A stretch of DNA of 64,000 bases from Euclidia mi (GCA_944739405.2 OX123182.2:16875326-16939325); one strand, 5' to 3'; shown: positions 49,633 through 61,619, counted from the stretch's first letter. A program made the numbers and translations. Notes: generated by a model not told the origin, from the letters alone.

Positions 49633-52192
49633 CCACTTCGAAGTGTTCACCAACCTTCCTCATTGTTCGTTGGACCACGTCGATTGCCTTTTGGTCTTCT
49701 GGTCTGACTTTCTTTGCCAGGGAGACTCCAAGGGCATCAATCCTGAAGTGTGCTTTCACTATTTCTTCTACGCGCCGTACATCTTCTGTCTGTTTGTTCG
49801 CAGACACGTCGTAGATATGAAGCACTAGTTGACCCTCTTTTTGAGTCAACGCTGAGCGTGGCGCCGTCCCATGAATTACCCATCCCAGTTGGGTATACGA
49901 GGCCGCAGGCTCATTCTTCTTGCCCATGCGTAGTTTTCGCGTCACGATCAGGTGCCAATTGTCCGCACCTATCAATACTTTCGGTGTGGCTTCGTCAAAG
50001 AATGCGTCCTTTTGCATGTCTCGGAGGTGTGGATATTTGATTAACATTGATTTATCTACTGTCTGACCATGAAGTCGTAGATCCTTCATCGTTCGTGCGC
50101 GTAATTCTTGATAGTCGCCGTTCTGACCACGAATTTGTAGTTTGACCTCTTGACTGTGTTCTTCGTGTGGCTGTGAGGTCACTCCTTGTATTTTGAGTGA
50201 AGAAATTGGCCCTTTCACTTGGATACGGCGTGTTAAATCCTCGTCGATGAGTGAGATCGTCGATCCTTCGTCCATTAGCGCGAACGTGGTCACTTGACCG
50301 CCTGGTCCTTTCAAAACGACGGGGCACATCTTTAAGAGTACGCGATGCGGCGCGTCGCTGCTTGCTGAGACAGTCATCACGGACTCCGCTGTCGGTTTGG
50401 CATCCGTCGCTTTTTCTTTGGTGTCTCGTTGCAACATCTCTTTGTGGAGCAGCGCGTGATGCGGGCGGGTACAATTTTCTTTGCCACATCGCTTAGCTCG
50501 GCAGTGCTCTCGTCGGTGGCGATTATTCAGACATTTAAAGCACACTTTCTCCGTTCGTGCCCATTCCCACCTGTCGTCGACACTCATCATTGAAAACTTG
50601 GCGCACTTAGGCACATCATGGTCCCCAGCACAACACAGACATACTTGTTTCTTTTCATCTTCTTTTTCTGTCGTGGCGTAAATAACTTCTCTGCCCGCTT
50701 TCCTTTTTGTGCTTGCTTGCACCACATTTTTCTGTTCTCTCTTTGGTGCGGGCGTGGGCGTCGGGTTTGTGAAGGCGTACTTCATTGCACGGTCAGCCTC
50801 CCGCATCAGGAACCGAGATAATATCGTAATTTCAGGCTCACGTGACGTTTCCACTGCCTCAGAAGCGTAGTCGCACCACCTTGATTTCACGTGCGGGCTT
50901 AATTTGTCTACAACTTCACGAAATAGCATCGGGTTCCACAAGTATCCGCGGTTGTCCATATTGGTTAGCACACACACTATGTTCTGTAGCTTTACTGCGA
51001 ACGAGTTTAGTTCACTTGCCACACTAGTGAGCCGAGGCAACTTCTTTATGTCCTCCGTCACATGGTCCATTAATATCTCCGGCCTTCCATAGTATTGTTC
51101 TAGCGTCTTCATAATTGTCCGTGGGTCAGACGCAGAGTACAGGAGCGCGGAGACTGCTTCCCTTGCTGGACCTCTGACGCAGTTCCTCAGTCTCGCTAAG
51201 TTTTCCATCGCGGTGAATTTGTAGACACTCGATGAATCTTCATAAGCTGCCTTGAATGGCAGCCATTCCGTAGCTGCTCCGGTGAACACAGGTAGCTCAG
51301 TCACTTGTCGTGGCGGCGGGCGTACACGCATCATTTTGTCCAGCGTGTCGGCCAGTTGTTCGATGCCTCTTCCTACTCTGCGTTCCCCTCTTGTAGGTGA
51401 ACGTGAGATCGAACGTTGTCTCCTGCGTGGTATGGCAGGCGTCGTAGCGTCGACACATGTGTTCGGCTCTGCGGCGGTTCGTTGGGCGGCGGGGTGCGTC
51501 GGCTGAGTTCTCTCTTCGGTGACTGGTGGGTGGGCTTGGTCAATACTTTGCAGCCACTCATCCACCCTGTCTTCACTCCTATGTCTGGAGCCCTCTTCAC
51601 GAGCCTCTGCCTCTGCTTCAATCGCCGACACTTCATACTCGAACCGTTTGTTTACTAGGGCCTTTTCAATTTCCAATTGCTCGTTCCTAATTGCAGCAAT
51701 TCTTTTTTGTGCCTCATATTCCGCGAGTTTTACTCTTGCCACATCACTGCTATAAGATCCCCTTGATCTTATCGTACTTGCGGTGTCTCTCATTGACCTA
51801 TTTGCCGTCATTGTTCTGACAGAGTCCTGAATTCTTGGCTGGAACGACGTGCTTGGAGTGACGAGTTGTTCTTCACGCATTGTTACGCTCGCGATCGCGG
51901 TTGCTCGACTCGCCGGTACGTGGCGTGGAGCGGGTGCGGTAAGCGCGGCGGACGCACCAGACGGTGGCACAACTCCTCCCGTCGCGGCGGTGGCGGGCGG
52001 TGCGGTCACCGACACAGCGGCGATGGGCGTGGCACTGTCGATTCCACTTGCGGGCACTTCATGTTGGACGCGCGGCAACGCGGACGCAACGGTTGAAGGT
52101 GATCTCGGCGGCTCTTCGAATGTTCGGCGACGTCGGCTGTCGTATCCCGATTCTGCCTCACTCTCTTTGGCCGCAATACTCCTAGTCTTCAT
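49633..52192 (-). pseudogene. Pao gag and protease
   Basis: Starts MKTRSIAAKESEAESG at 52192, about 90 bp inside the 5' LTR. Residues about 150-215: charged helix with EAQKRIAAIRNEQLEIEKAL. About 290-440: capsid-like DUF1759 region (LPVFTGAATEWLPFKAAYED, YGRPEILMDHV). About 545-590: zinc knuckles (CLCCAGDHDVPKC, CFKCLNNRHRREHC). About 640-760: aspartic protease with FALMDEGSTISLID. The frame reads on to 49556, but the last 25 codons are Penelope-like arm sequence. The gene is cut at HFEV, next to the 12-bp target duplication. No other defects. Confidence 0.93.
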
Positions 52193-52263
52193 TTTTTAGG
52201 AACACTGTACTTGCGTATTTTCTTTGTCTTCAACTCGTCAGGCGAACGATGATCCGACTGTAT

Positions 52264-52281
52264 CCGGCGAGCGTAGGACCA
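52264..52281 (-). promoter_or_regulatory. candidate primer-binding site
   Basis: Three nt after the 5' LTR on the element strand the sequence reads TGGTCCTACGCTCGCC. TGG is the expected start for pairing to a tRNA 3' CCA end. The tRNA species cannot be named without a tRNA set. Confidence 0.6.
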
Positions 52282-52284
52282 AAC

Positions 52285-52805
52285 TGTTGAGGTGGACTGT
52301 AGTTTTTATCTTCCAAAGGAATGAAACGCCTGGCTTGATGGTGAGTTGATTTATTTTGATCTTGATCAGGATCGGCTTGTTGCTTCGGATTTCTTGAGAG
52401 AACTACTGCTGACTGAACTGAACTACATCGGTGCAACAAACCGTCCTGCTTATGTTCTATTTTACAGGGTGCAAGTAGTGAGTGGATGTGAGCGCAACGC
52501 ATTCGGTTCGGCCAATCACAGCGCTTCGTCCGAGTTTTACTTGTGGTGGCGTTTGGACAGGTTTCGACATGTTCAAACCTGTTCGATCGTGCTCGCGTCC
52601 ACTTTACATCGTCATGTTTTGATTTCTTATTTACTATGGGATAATAAAACAACCTTAATCGAATAACAATAAACATTTCCCTACTCTCAAATCGTTTTTA
52701 TTGAATCATCCTTATATCTACTTAAGTCTACTTATATATTCATATTTATTTACATTATTTATGATCATTACTTAATTGTATTACAAAGCTACGACGTCCG
52801 TAACA
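52285..52805 (-). repeat. 5' LTR of the Pao element
   Basis: 521 bp, matching 44041-44561 throughout by eye. Transcription of the element should start in this copy and run to lower coordinates. The right flank GTTGG at 52806-52810 is the second target copy. Confidence 0.95.
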
Positions 52806-52810
52806 GTTGG

Positions 52811-53515
52811 CCTACCTTATTAAAATATCCGTAATTTTGAATTTCGTATCATTCGATCAAATACAGATCTGTGAAGTTTAGTTTCTCACAGTTATCGACA
52901 TATTTTACTTCATTACAGGGCGCGGGTATGTTGACTGTTACCTGAGAAGGGTGACTGACATGAAAAGCAACAGTTCTCCATTGCTAAGTGCGAGTTGCAA
53001 AATGTATTCCGAAAATATATTTATGATCTCTCAGACCTACTTGTCTGAGAGATCTCTAATATATTACTAGTCACGATATTTGACATATTACGGGTGATAA
53101 TACAGTCCGGAAAATAGCGCCACTTTTTGTACAAAGCTTACATATGCAAACTATCGTTTTTCACGGTTTTACCGATTTATCAGCGGCTTTGTAAACACTG
53201 GTAAAACGTATTGTTTTATGTTGAAAGGTTTTTTTCGGTGATAAACTATTTTATGATATATTGAACTAAGGTTTTTGGTGGAATATTCCAATCATCATAT
53301 TTGAGTCAGTCAAACAAAATGATGTACCTACCACCGTCTTTGTACGTCATTAAAAAAAAAAAGATGATTTTCGTTTGAAACAATATTCTGACAACTCAAG
53401 CGTTATTTTGATGGCACTGAATATTTTGTCGAAACTGGTAGGCCACTTTATAAGTTGACCGTACATACCTAGTTCCTTAAAATTTATTGGATATTGAGCA
53501 CTGTTGTCCCAAAAA
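52811..53515. other. no gene seen; 12-bp hairpin at 53025-53054
   Basis: AT-rich. GATCTCTCAGAC/GTCTGAGAGATC with a 6-nt loop lies at 53025-53054. No ORF above 60 codons. Confidence 0.5.
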
Positions 53516-53518
53516 GTT

Positions 53519-53640
53519 TCATCGTCATCACCAGCCTGCTATAGCCCGATGCTGGATATAGACCTCGCCAATGATACACCATTGAGATCGATTGACAGCT
53601 TTTTCTGACCAGCTACAGTCAGCCGCTAAGCATAAATGGT
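53519..53640 (-). mobile_element. RTE-like LINE 3' tail
   Basis: ATCGTCATCACCAGCCTGCT, GATGCTGGATATAGACCTCG and GATACACCATTGAGATCGAT are in the same order as 13661-13790. Only the 3' UTR is left. Confidence 0.65.
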
Positions 53641-54167
53641 CACTATATGAGCTACAGGCTATCTGATGTTAAACAGCTAATCCTTAGACGCCAATGATGT
53701 TTACCAGGCATCACTTGTGTTTTCCAACTCTAGCGAATGGAAGTACCTACGCGAAGCTATCCTCACACGATCCTTCCAAAATTGTACCCTTTCTATTTGA
53801 TTGATGATACTGCTGTATATTTTATGAGATGTAATAAATGCGATGCATTTAACTACATAAGCAAATAAGATTAATCATCAAATATATTTAATTCTCTTTA
53901 ACTCTCACATGGACACAGCCAAATACCAGCCAGTAAAAATCCTTTGAATGATTTTAATTACTCTAAAAACAGCACGTACAGTAAAAAGCAAATGCGCAAC
54001 TCGTAACATGCATAACAAAGGACATCATAAATGCAAATAAATTTAAAAGTACATCCGTTTCCGTACCTCCACTCTGAAACCGTCAACATGATATGCACTA
54101 TTACCCACTACACGAGAGAGAGCATATTTTATATTTAGTGTAATTTGACTCAGCGCTCGCCAAATAT

Positions 54168-54200
54168 TATAAAAGCCGACGGCGACTACCATTAGTTGTG
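54168..54200 (+). promoter_or_regulatory. candidate TATA promoter
   Basis: TATAAAAG at 54168-54175 is followed by CATTAGTTG at about 54190, a position and sequence like an arthropod initiator. No exon or ORF follows within a few hundred bases, so this may be chance. Confidence 0.2.
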
Positions 54201-55440
54201 GCGTAATTTGACAATACGCACCAGATAGTTGGCTGCGGTTTTGGGTGTTAAGCTACTCTGACGTGCGTGGATGAGAAATGATTATTCGTTTGATAAAAAG
54301 ATTAGGCTGGTTATACTGATTCCAACGTATTAAAAAGCATATCTATCATATCGTTGTAGCTTATCCTGGTTGCAATCCAAGACTTTCATAGATAGATAGA
54401 AAATACTTATAAAAATAATGAAAACTATGCCTAACGATTTTTTATCAATAGTGTTAACCAAACTATACCAGAGTTAGGCTTATAATAATTCAGTACGGCC
54501 CATTCACAAAGGTCGTACCTTTATATTAATTATATTTCGTTACCATAAAGTTCCAACTAGTTACAGGAATGTATTACTAGTTCTGACAGTTCTAATCATG
54601 TGTCTGTCGATAAATAATGCAGATCAAAATTATATATTTTAAACACAGTTTTTATTATATTTTACCTTGTCTCTACTCTTCCGTGTGTTGGGTCTATTTA
54701 TAACCAAAGCTTTCGTCGTTAAGGTATCGCTATATACTTATATAATAAATCAAACACCTCGGCGACAACAATTCATAATTTCCATTAAATACGACCCAAC
54801 TCGTCACCCACGCACTACCCAAACAAAATGCCAAGAAAACTAAAAACCAGTCCTACATTCTACAAACACTGCCACAAAACCAAATTTAAAATAGACAACC
54901 GTCTCCACCAAATTAACACACAATATTATTGGTCGATCAATCACATAATACAGTCTTGCTTACAAAACAGAGACCTAAATTGTCAGCGTCTGCAACAGAC
55001 AAGCTGAACGATCGTACATTAAAATAAAGTCTATTTTGCGTTGGAGCTTGCCAAATGACGTGATATAAAAGAGACCATTAGTCCTACTGTAATATGACAA
55101 CGGGCACACCGCATCAGGGCACTTGCCAGTTTTACCGTCGTATAGACAATTCTTACTTAAGTCATAAGTCGTTTATGAATGGTTTATGTTTGATTCTGGC
55201 TTGTTGGCTGTTTAAATTGCGGCAGATATTTTGCAAGAAGCGCTTGGCTTGGCATGTGAAGTAACTGTGGATTGTACTGACAGTAACTTACAAGTATTTT
55301 CACAGCTGTCCAAAATGTCTTTAACCTAGCAGTTGTCTGCACAATGGAATTTGATTTATCTACTCGTCGTTATACTTTTTCTAGATTTTTTTTCTCCGTT
55401 ATATATGTGTGTTTTCAAGGATAATTTTCTATTTTATCAA
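54201..55440. other. no gene seen
   Basis: AT-rich. TTATCCTGGTTGCAATCCAA at 54361 matches the LINE-tail word at 16868. Otherwise no recognised feature or ORF. Confidence 0.45.
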
Positions 55441-55444
55441 TTTT

Positions 55445-55622
55445 AGTTTTAGGTCCCACGTAATAGGAGGCGAGCCTGATGCCGTTACCGGACATTTTAC
55501 CTACCAGACTGCGTGCCGCTGCTGAGAATTCGGCAAAACTCAGTAACAGTTTTGCCCGACCTAGGAAGTGAACTCCGGATCGCTATCTGCAGACCTTATC
55601 CACTGGATTACGGAGGCAGTCC
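55445..55622 (-). mobile_element. SINE family A, 3'-truncated
   Basis: From TTTTAGGTCCCACGTAATAG to the tRNA-like head ending GACTGCCTCCGTAATCCAGT on the minus strand. The CCCCTTCGGGG tail is missing. The 126-codon plus-strand ORF from 55513 starts in the SINE and runs into unique sequence; it has no motif. Confidence 0.75.
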
Positions 55623-56054
55623 ATACAAAAAAAATATTTCAATTAAATTTCACATACATAGGTACATAGCAGTGTTTGTTCGCGCCTTCACAGTAACGAA
55701 GCGTTCTATGACGACGTGCTGCCATTTTGTATTCGCGCGCAAACAAAATGGATGTTTGCATAATGTTAGTCTGGCGTTTTTATTCCACTGCATACATGAA
55801 TTTAGTTTTAAAGTTAATATAAAGTTAATTAAGCTGAAAGAAACATGGCAAATGGGGGAATGGATGTTACTATTCGCGACTTTTGCGAGATGAAGCGTTT
55901 TCGTTGTCCTCTAGTGGTTATAAGACATATGACACTTTGCGATGTGTCCATCGTTCTCTAGTAAGTATACAAAGATATATATTATGAAATCTTTTGATTC
56001 ATGAAATGTTGATTCTAGTCTGACTGTTGTTCGTATACTTTGCTTGAATGTTTG

Positions 56055-56160
56055 TTAAGCTCTTTTATGGCACAGAAGGCAAACGAGCAGACGGATCGCC
56101 TGATTTAAGCTAATATCGCCGCCCATACACACGTGCAACCTCAGAGGATTCAAAAGTTCT
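56055..56160 (-). mobile_element. family D retroposon, 3' remnant
   Basis: GGCAAACGAGCAGACGGATC then GCCTGAT and CGCCGCCCATACACACGTGC match the complement of the family D 3' end. The 5' part is decayed. Confidence 0.6.
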
Positions 56161-56326
56161 ATGTCGAAGTGGATGAGAAAAGGAATAGGAACAATTAGGA
56201 GAAGCAGTGGTTATCATAATTATATCCTGACAGTACCTAGTTACTTTACGCCATAAACAAGTTTTTGCATTTGTAATAAAATAGCTTCTACCTGCGACTT
56301 CACCGACGTGACATCTGGTTATCGGG

Positions 56327-56394
56327 ACAAAAGTCAGAACATGTGCTATTCGAATGTATTTATACATTCGAATAGCACATGTTCTGCCTTTTGT
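56327..56394. repeat. 33-bp inverted duplication (25 bp perfect), 2-nt loop
   Basis: CAGAACATGTGCTATTCGAA... at 56335-56359, loop TT, and the complement at 56362-56386. After one mismatch the match extends 7 bp more on each side (56327-56333 and 56388-56394). Confidence 0.88.
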
Positions 56395-56917
56395 ATGACT
56401 GACTTTACTGATGTATAAAATCAGTTCAATTGCTTTACGTGAGAATTTAGTCTTTCACGCTCATCCTCACAAACTTTTACGTATATTTAGTAGTAGGTAA
56501 GATAATAGTCACTCGTAACTTACTGCAGAACCATATATTTCTACGCAAACTCGATTGAAATAAAAATTGTCTTAAGTTGTTTATTATAAAAACATATTGA
56601 AATATCAGCTGTTTATATTCACGCGTGAATCACAGCCTGTGCGTAATGAGAAGTAAAGCCATATATAGAATAGGGATGTACCCGTTACTTAACAGGTTTT
56701 AATAATGTTATGCGGTAGCCAAAAGGTCAGCTGTCGAGTTACAAAAAAAAGAATTGTTTCGACGTTCATAGGTGATGTCCCGTGAGTGTCTTTAGTTCCT
56801 TAGAGGCGAGTGAGTAAAATACACGAAGCAGAGAAACCTCGACACCGAGCCCTATACCAACCTGTCAAGCCCGTGAATAATTAATTTAATAAAGTTATTT
56901 TGACGCAAATTAAGCGG

Positions 56918-56965
56918 CCTTTGTCCATCAGTAGACTACAAAAAGCTGATGATATGAATGAATAA
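56918..56965 (+). mobile_element. LINE/SINE tail remnant
   Basis: GGCCTTTGTCCATCAGTAGA then CTACAAAAAGCTGATGATA resembles the (GAT)n-ended tail at 440-532. Confidence 0.5.
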
Positions 56966-57132
56966 AATATGGCTTCAAATTAGTATCTGGATTATGAAAC
57001 TAACGCTCAACCAAATTACAATATGTATCGATATCTGTAACGTTTAGCGCTATTGGAATCACGCATAGTGCATAATGTTGTAGAAATAAAACTAATTTCG
57101 GTCTCAAAAACAACACAATTAATATCTAACAC

Positions 57133-58380
57133 TATTTATTTATTTATTGGTTCTCCTACAAATAATACACATTACATGATAGATGAGATGTTACACAATC
57201 TTGTTACCTTGTGTTTCCTCATTTACAGGAGAACACAGCATGCATTTATGTTAAAAACAGGTTGTTACAGCTTGGACGAAAAGGATACATAATGATATAA
57301 AAACATATTAAACAAATATATTAAACTAGGTAAAAAAGACTTTAAAATATTTTATGCAGATAAGTAGGTATATATGTAGGTATTTTATCTGAAAGGGTGA
57401 ACATTAGTAATCAAAATTTCAAACAAGTCAGGTCAACCCTTGCTATGTAGTAGGGTGTGAAGTAGGTTTTTGAATTTACCAAAAGAATTGGAAAATATGT
57501 CTATGTCTGCCGAGGAGCTTGACAACTCGTTGTAATGATGAGTCATTCTAACTACAGGCGAGTGTTTGCCCAAGTTTGTCCGATGTTGCGGAGCCGTAAA
57601 CAAAGGTCGTGGATATCGAGGGGTTCTAGACGGGACATTGAAAGCAATTTTTTCTAGAAGCTTTGGACAGTCGATACCACCGTTTAGCAGTTTATACAAG
57701 AAAGACAATTCAGCGATGGTGCGGCGTGATTCTAGCGATGAGAGATTAAAATGATTTAGTCTACTTATATAAGATCTCGAATTTCTCACGCGGAATCTAA
57801 AAGTGAGATGTTGAACAAGTCTCTTTTGAACTTTTTCAATCCGGTTAACGTGAACGTGAGCTTGATATGATGGACTCCATGCCACGCTGCAGTACTCTAG
57901 GTGGCTATGCACATAGCTGTTATATAGAAGTAAGCAGGTTGAAGAGTTTCTAAATTCCTTCGAAGATCGTAGCACGAATCCTAATGCGCGATTAGCGGCA
58001 TTTAGCATTGTGTCGATGTGGTCTACAAAAGTTAGTCGACTGTCAATATGAATGCCCAGGTCTCTGATAACCGATACCTCTTTAATTATGTTTCCCTGAA
58101 TACTGTAATTGGATTGGGTCGGTCTGATCTTCTTGGTAAATTTTATGTGGTAGCACTTATTTTGGTTAAGGTACATTTTATTGCGCACACACCATTGGCT
58201 CAAGTTGTCAATGTCGCTTTGCAGTAGCCTAACATCTTCACAATTAGAAATAATGCGCATCAATTTGAGATCGTCTGCGGAAAGATATGGTGTAGAGTAA
58301 TTAAAAATATTCGATATGTCATTGATAAAACTAACACTAACACATTCATTCAAAAAATCTTCAAAGCGAAGCACGGAAAA
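57133..58380 (-). pseudogene. 5'-truncated LINE, RT C-terminal half
   Basis: One open frame of 313 codons (57433-58374) starts just after the RT palm: SFINDISNIFNYSTPYLSADDLKLM, where the usual F-A-D-D reads S-A-D-D but both Asp are kept. It continues with SQWCVRNKMYLNQNKCYHIK, VIRDLGIHIDSRLTFVDHI, YVHSHLEYCSVAWSP and ESRRTIAELSFLYKLLNGGI, characteristic of jockey/CR1-group LINEs. Endonuclease and N-terminal RT are absent; the 5' end is cut at about 58380. A presumed 3' UTR follows to a TTTATTTATTTATT run at about 57134. Confidence 0.85.
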
Positions 58381-60094
58381 TTGCTAAAACGCATATCAAA
58401 TCCTTGAAGATTGGATCAGAACTGCACATCCCTAAAACGAAACATTACATCCCCTCTATTAGCGTGTTACGACGACTTCATTCATTTATTTGTCTTACTT
58501 CATTGTTATGGCTCACTTTATTTATTACACTTTGTGTTTATGTTTCCCTGGTACGATGTAACAGTTATTTACGTAAATACACGATAGTATAATATTATGT
58601 TATATAAAAGATTGTTATTGGATTGTGTATCTTTGTTTTATATCAAGTATGAAAATATAATGCAAATATAAAAGATTACTGGCATTTAAAATTCATAGAA
58701 TTTTGTATGAAGACACTGCACGGATTAATAAAATCGTTTCTAACCGACTATGAGAAAGGCAAAAGTAGGTCATGTTTTTAACAGTAGGTAGATATAGGTC
58801 CGTATGGTTCACGGTAAATCTTAACTACTTATCCAATTTGTTGAATGAGGTTGACATATTAGTTTTCAATTTAAGTCAATTTATTATTGCGCGAATATGG
58901 ATGTGCGAATATAGTCGTGTATATTATATTATGTATCATGCTATGTTTCATAACATACCTATTGCCCATCCAGTTTATGAATATGCTATATCGTAACTAC
59001 ATACATAATAAATTGAATTTACAATCAAAAGGACAATAAATCTCGGATGGCAAATAACTGCTGTAAACAGATGGCATTAGTTAAAATTAGCCGAACAATC
59101 GATAATTGGAATCATATTTAGATAGTAAGTAATAGTTCAGCCATATCTGCCATAATTACGATAGCGTTTGAAATAAATAGCCGACGAGTAAAGGAGATTA
59201 CTAACATTCAGTTAAAACAAAAGACTATTACACCAATCTCAAATTAATGAAAAATGGTGTAAACATACAGTAGTCACATTTTCACGCTATAAGCGCAGCA
59301 CCTGTGTTTTTTCCAAATCGTAGATAGTTTGAAAGTATTTGTATTATACAAATACTATTGGCACAAAGTACTATTTACGATAATTAAGTGAGGATTATAT
59401 GATGTAATAATTTCACTAATATTTTAGATATTTACGATAACATTACCTACATAATTGAAAAGTATGATTTACTAATAATAACGGTAATAATTTCTCAAGC
59501 TTCGTTTCAATGAAATAAAATTAACTAAGTAGTTAGCAAATAAAACCACAGCAATTGCGAAACAACAATTTTGTTATGAACATCATATTTATATTACATT
59601 TTCATGCAACAAAGAGCAATTCCAGCTAAACAAAATATAAATTGGCTCGTTTTGTTAAACAATAAAGAATAATCGTTATTGTCACTAAAATAACAGAGAA
59701 AACAAAAAGAAAGCAGTTACACAATATTCTTTAAGCATATACTTTAAGGAATACCCAAGCAACTGCAATTAACCACCATTTTTGAATACAAAAAGTTTAT
59801 TGCTATCTCACTCACACTATCCGAAAACTCATACGTGTAAGCGAGAATGTCGACTCGCATCTGCGTCCCCCACTTACAGTTTTACCTGCATTTTTCCCAC
59901 CTACAGAGGTTTTTATGCTAGTGTGTCGCTTCTGAGGTATTCTGATAAAGAGGAGCACGTTAGATGCTGTGTAAATATTATAGGTATTAATTTTAATTAA
60001 AATCAATGTAAATTATACTGAACGCAACTATTTAAATAGTACTTGTAATTCAACTGTGATATAAAATATAAATTAAAGAAATGTTGATTTCTGA
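58381..60094. other. no gene seen
   Basis: 1.7 kb of AT-rich sequence. A 10-bp hairpin (AGTATTTGTA/TACAAATACT) sits at 59334-59356. Small ORFs of 62-74 codons have no motif. Confidence 0.45.
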
Positions 60095-60141
60095 AAATAA
60101 TATAATCATAAAAACTTTGCGTTTTTATGATTATATTATTT
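60095..60141. repeat. 21-bp perfect inverted duplication, 5-nt loop
   Basis: AAATAATATAATCATAAAAA followed by C at 60095-60115, loop TTTGC, and the exact complement at 60121-60141. AT-rich, so less surprising than the others. Confidence 0.8.
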
Positions 60142-60249
60142 CATCATAAAACTTTTAAATTATTATGTACCTCTTAAATATTTTAAGCAAAATTAAATTT
60201 AAGATTACAATACATCGAACCTGTATATAAACTACTATAATAATACGTA

Positions 60250-60375
60250 CGGTGAGAAGTCCATCCTGGGCCACACTTCTAACTGTGAGAAGCATGAGTT
60301 TATGCAATATTATAGACCTCCACACAGCCAAGTGCAGGTTGGCAGACATCACATGTCTTTCAAGAAAAGAGATCT
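60250..60375 (-). mobile_element. SINE family C, decayed fragment
   Basis: GCCAAGTGCAGGTTGGCAGA and CATCACATGTCTTTCAAGAA match the middle of family C on the minus strand, with a decayed tail side (CTGGGCCACACTTCTAACTG). Confidence 0.55.
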
Positions 60376-60744
60376 TACATTCTATCTAATTTTCTTACTA
60401 ACATACTTAAAAGAAACGCTCTCATGTACTAGTGTGGGCAAATGGGTATTATGTTATATCTTTAATTATCTTTGTTTGAAATATTACACTTGTGAGATTT
60501 TAGGTCATATATTTTTTTGTTCTAATTAGTTATGTGATAATTATGTTTTAGAGATCAAATTAAAATAAGTACACTTCAGCGAACGAATTAAAAAAGATAT
60601 ATTTGCCCCAGACAATACGTTTAATTTCTGCTTAAAGAATTTGTATCAAATCGTGCACAGATTTATTTAATTTAATTTAATTATACTTGAAATGACTTGA
60701 GAGCTTTATTTTGAGGGGATTGTCTTTCTATTCAAATTATAATT

Positions 60745-60945
60745 ATATTATATTACTAGAAGACGCCAGCAGCTACGCCCGCATTTCTTTTAAATTTACC
60801 CGTTTTGGCCGATCCCGTGGGAATTTCGGGAAATGCCTTCTTAGTGCACTTCTACGGTCCCCAAGGAACATACATGCCAAATTTCAGCTTCCTGCGCCCC
60901 GTAGCTTTGGCTGTAGCGTGTCTGTCAGTCAGTAAGTAACGCAAT
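60745..60945 (+). repeat. dispersed lepidopteran repeat
   Basis: AGCAGCTACGCCCGCATTTC, CCGATCCCGTGGGAATTTCG, CAAGGAACATACATGCCAAA and TGTCTGTCAGTCAGTAAGT form a familiar interspersed sequence of the Helitron-like group. The 74-codon ORF is a shadow. Confidence 0.55.
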
Positions 60946-60949
60946 TAAA

Positions 60950-61615
60950 CTACAAATCTCCATAACCAGAGTTATCAAAAGCAAGTGAAACTCTAAAGTA
61001 AGAACTAATATAAACTACACCCCAAAATACAAATAAGTATCAACCGCAATGCTCTCCAAAATGTGTATTATTCACAAAAGACAAGAAGAAATTAAACACT
61101 TTTCACTAGTTGAAAATGAAACAGCATTATACAACATCGTAAAAGCATAATTCTACACCACTATATAAACGGGGCAATCGACAGAGTAAGATTAATGGTT
61201 ACCACAATGACAGACATCTTTCCTAAAACCCTATCAGCCCCGACACGGTCAACCCCATAGCAATTTGCCCATTTTCCGTTTACACCGAACACAATAAAAT
61301 TTATCGCCATTACTTAAATATATATCTTTACTAAAGATTGTTTTCACAAAAGATTGTTCTCCTATCTATCAATTTCCAAAGCGAAAATTATGTCTTGAGA
61401 GATCTCAATCGATCAGATTTAATGCCGTGTTATCAAGCAAGATCAGTGTAATATAATGGATTTTTCCGGTTGTCTCAGCGTTCAAATTTATTTTCCGTAC
61501 ATTTAGTCTACGCCAACTTCTATATGTATTAAATTATATCGTAATTCATTGCTCAATTTCAAATCAGTTTGAAGACCGTGTGGATCTCAGTCAACGACGC
61601 ATAATACTAACACAA
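60950..61615. other. no gene seen
   Basis: AT-rich sequence without ORF or recognised repeat. Confidence 0.45.
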
Positions 61616-61619
61616 CATA

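Larger units (their letters stand above)
44041..52805 (-). mobile_element. BEL/Pao LTR retrotransposon, 8.77 kb, with nested Penelope-like element
   Basis: Two 521-bp LTRs (44041-44561, 52285-52805) with TG...CA ends and a GTTGG target duplication (44036-44040, 52806-52810). The coding strand is minus: gag with Pao-type DUF1759 and zinc knuckles, aspartic protease, RT, RNase H, integrase. Without the nested 1.83-kb insertion and a small palindrome in pol, gag-pol would form essentially one frame, as in many Pao elements. Domain order (protease-RT-RNase H-integrase) and the D-E-G-S protease motif separate it from Ty3 and Copia types. Confidence 0.95.

Noticed and set aside
51249..52199. Several plus-strand ORFs rich in Gly, Ala and Arg opposite Pao gag
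   Set aside because: Antisense shadows of a GC-rich coding region. The minus-strand frame carries the known domains.
54168..54200. Cuticle-type or other TATA-driven gene
   Set aside because: TATA and initiator-like words are present, but no ORF or exon follows. Kept only as a low-confidence site.
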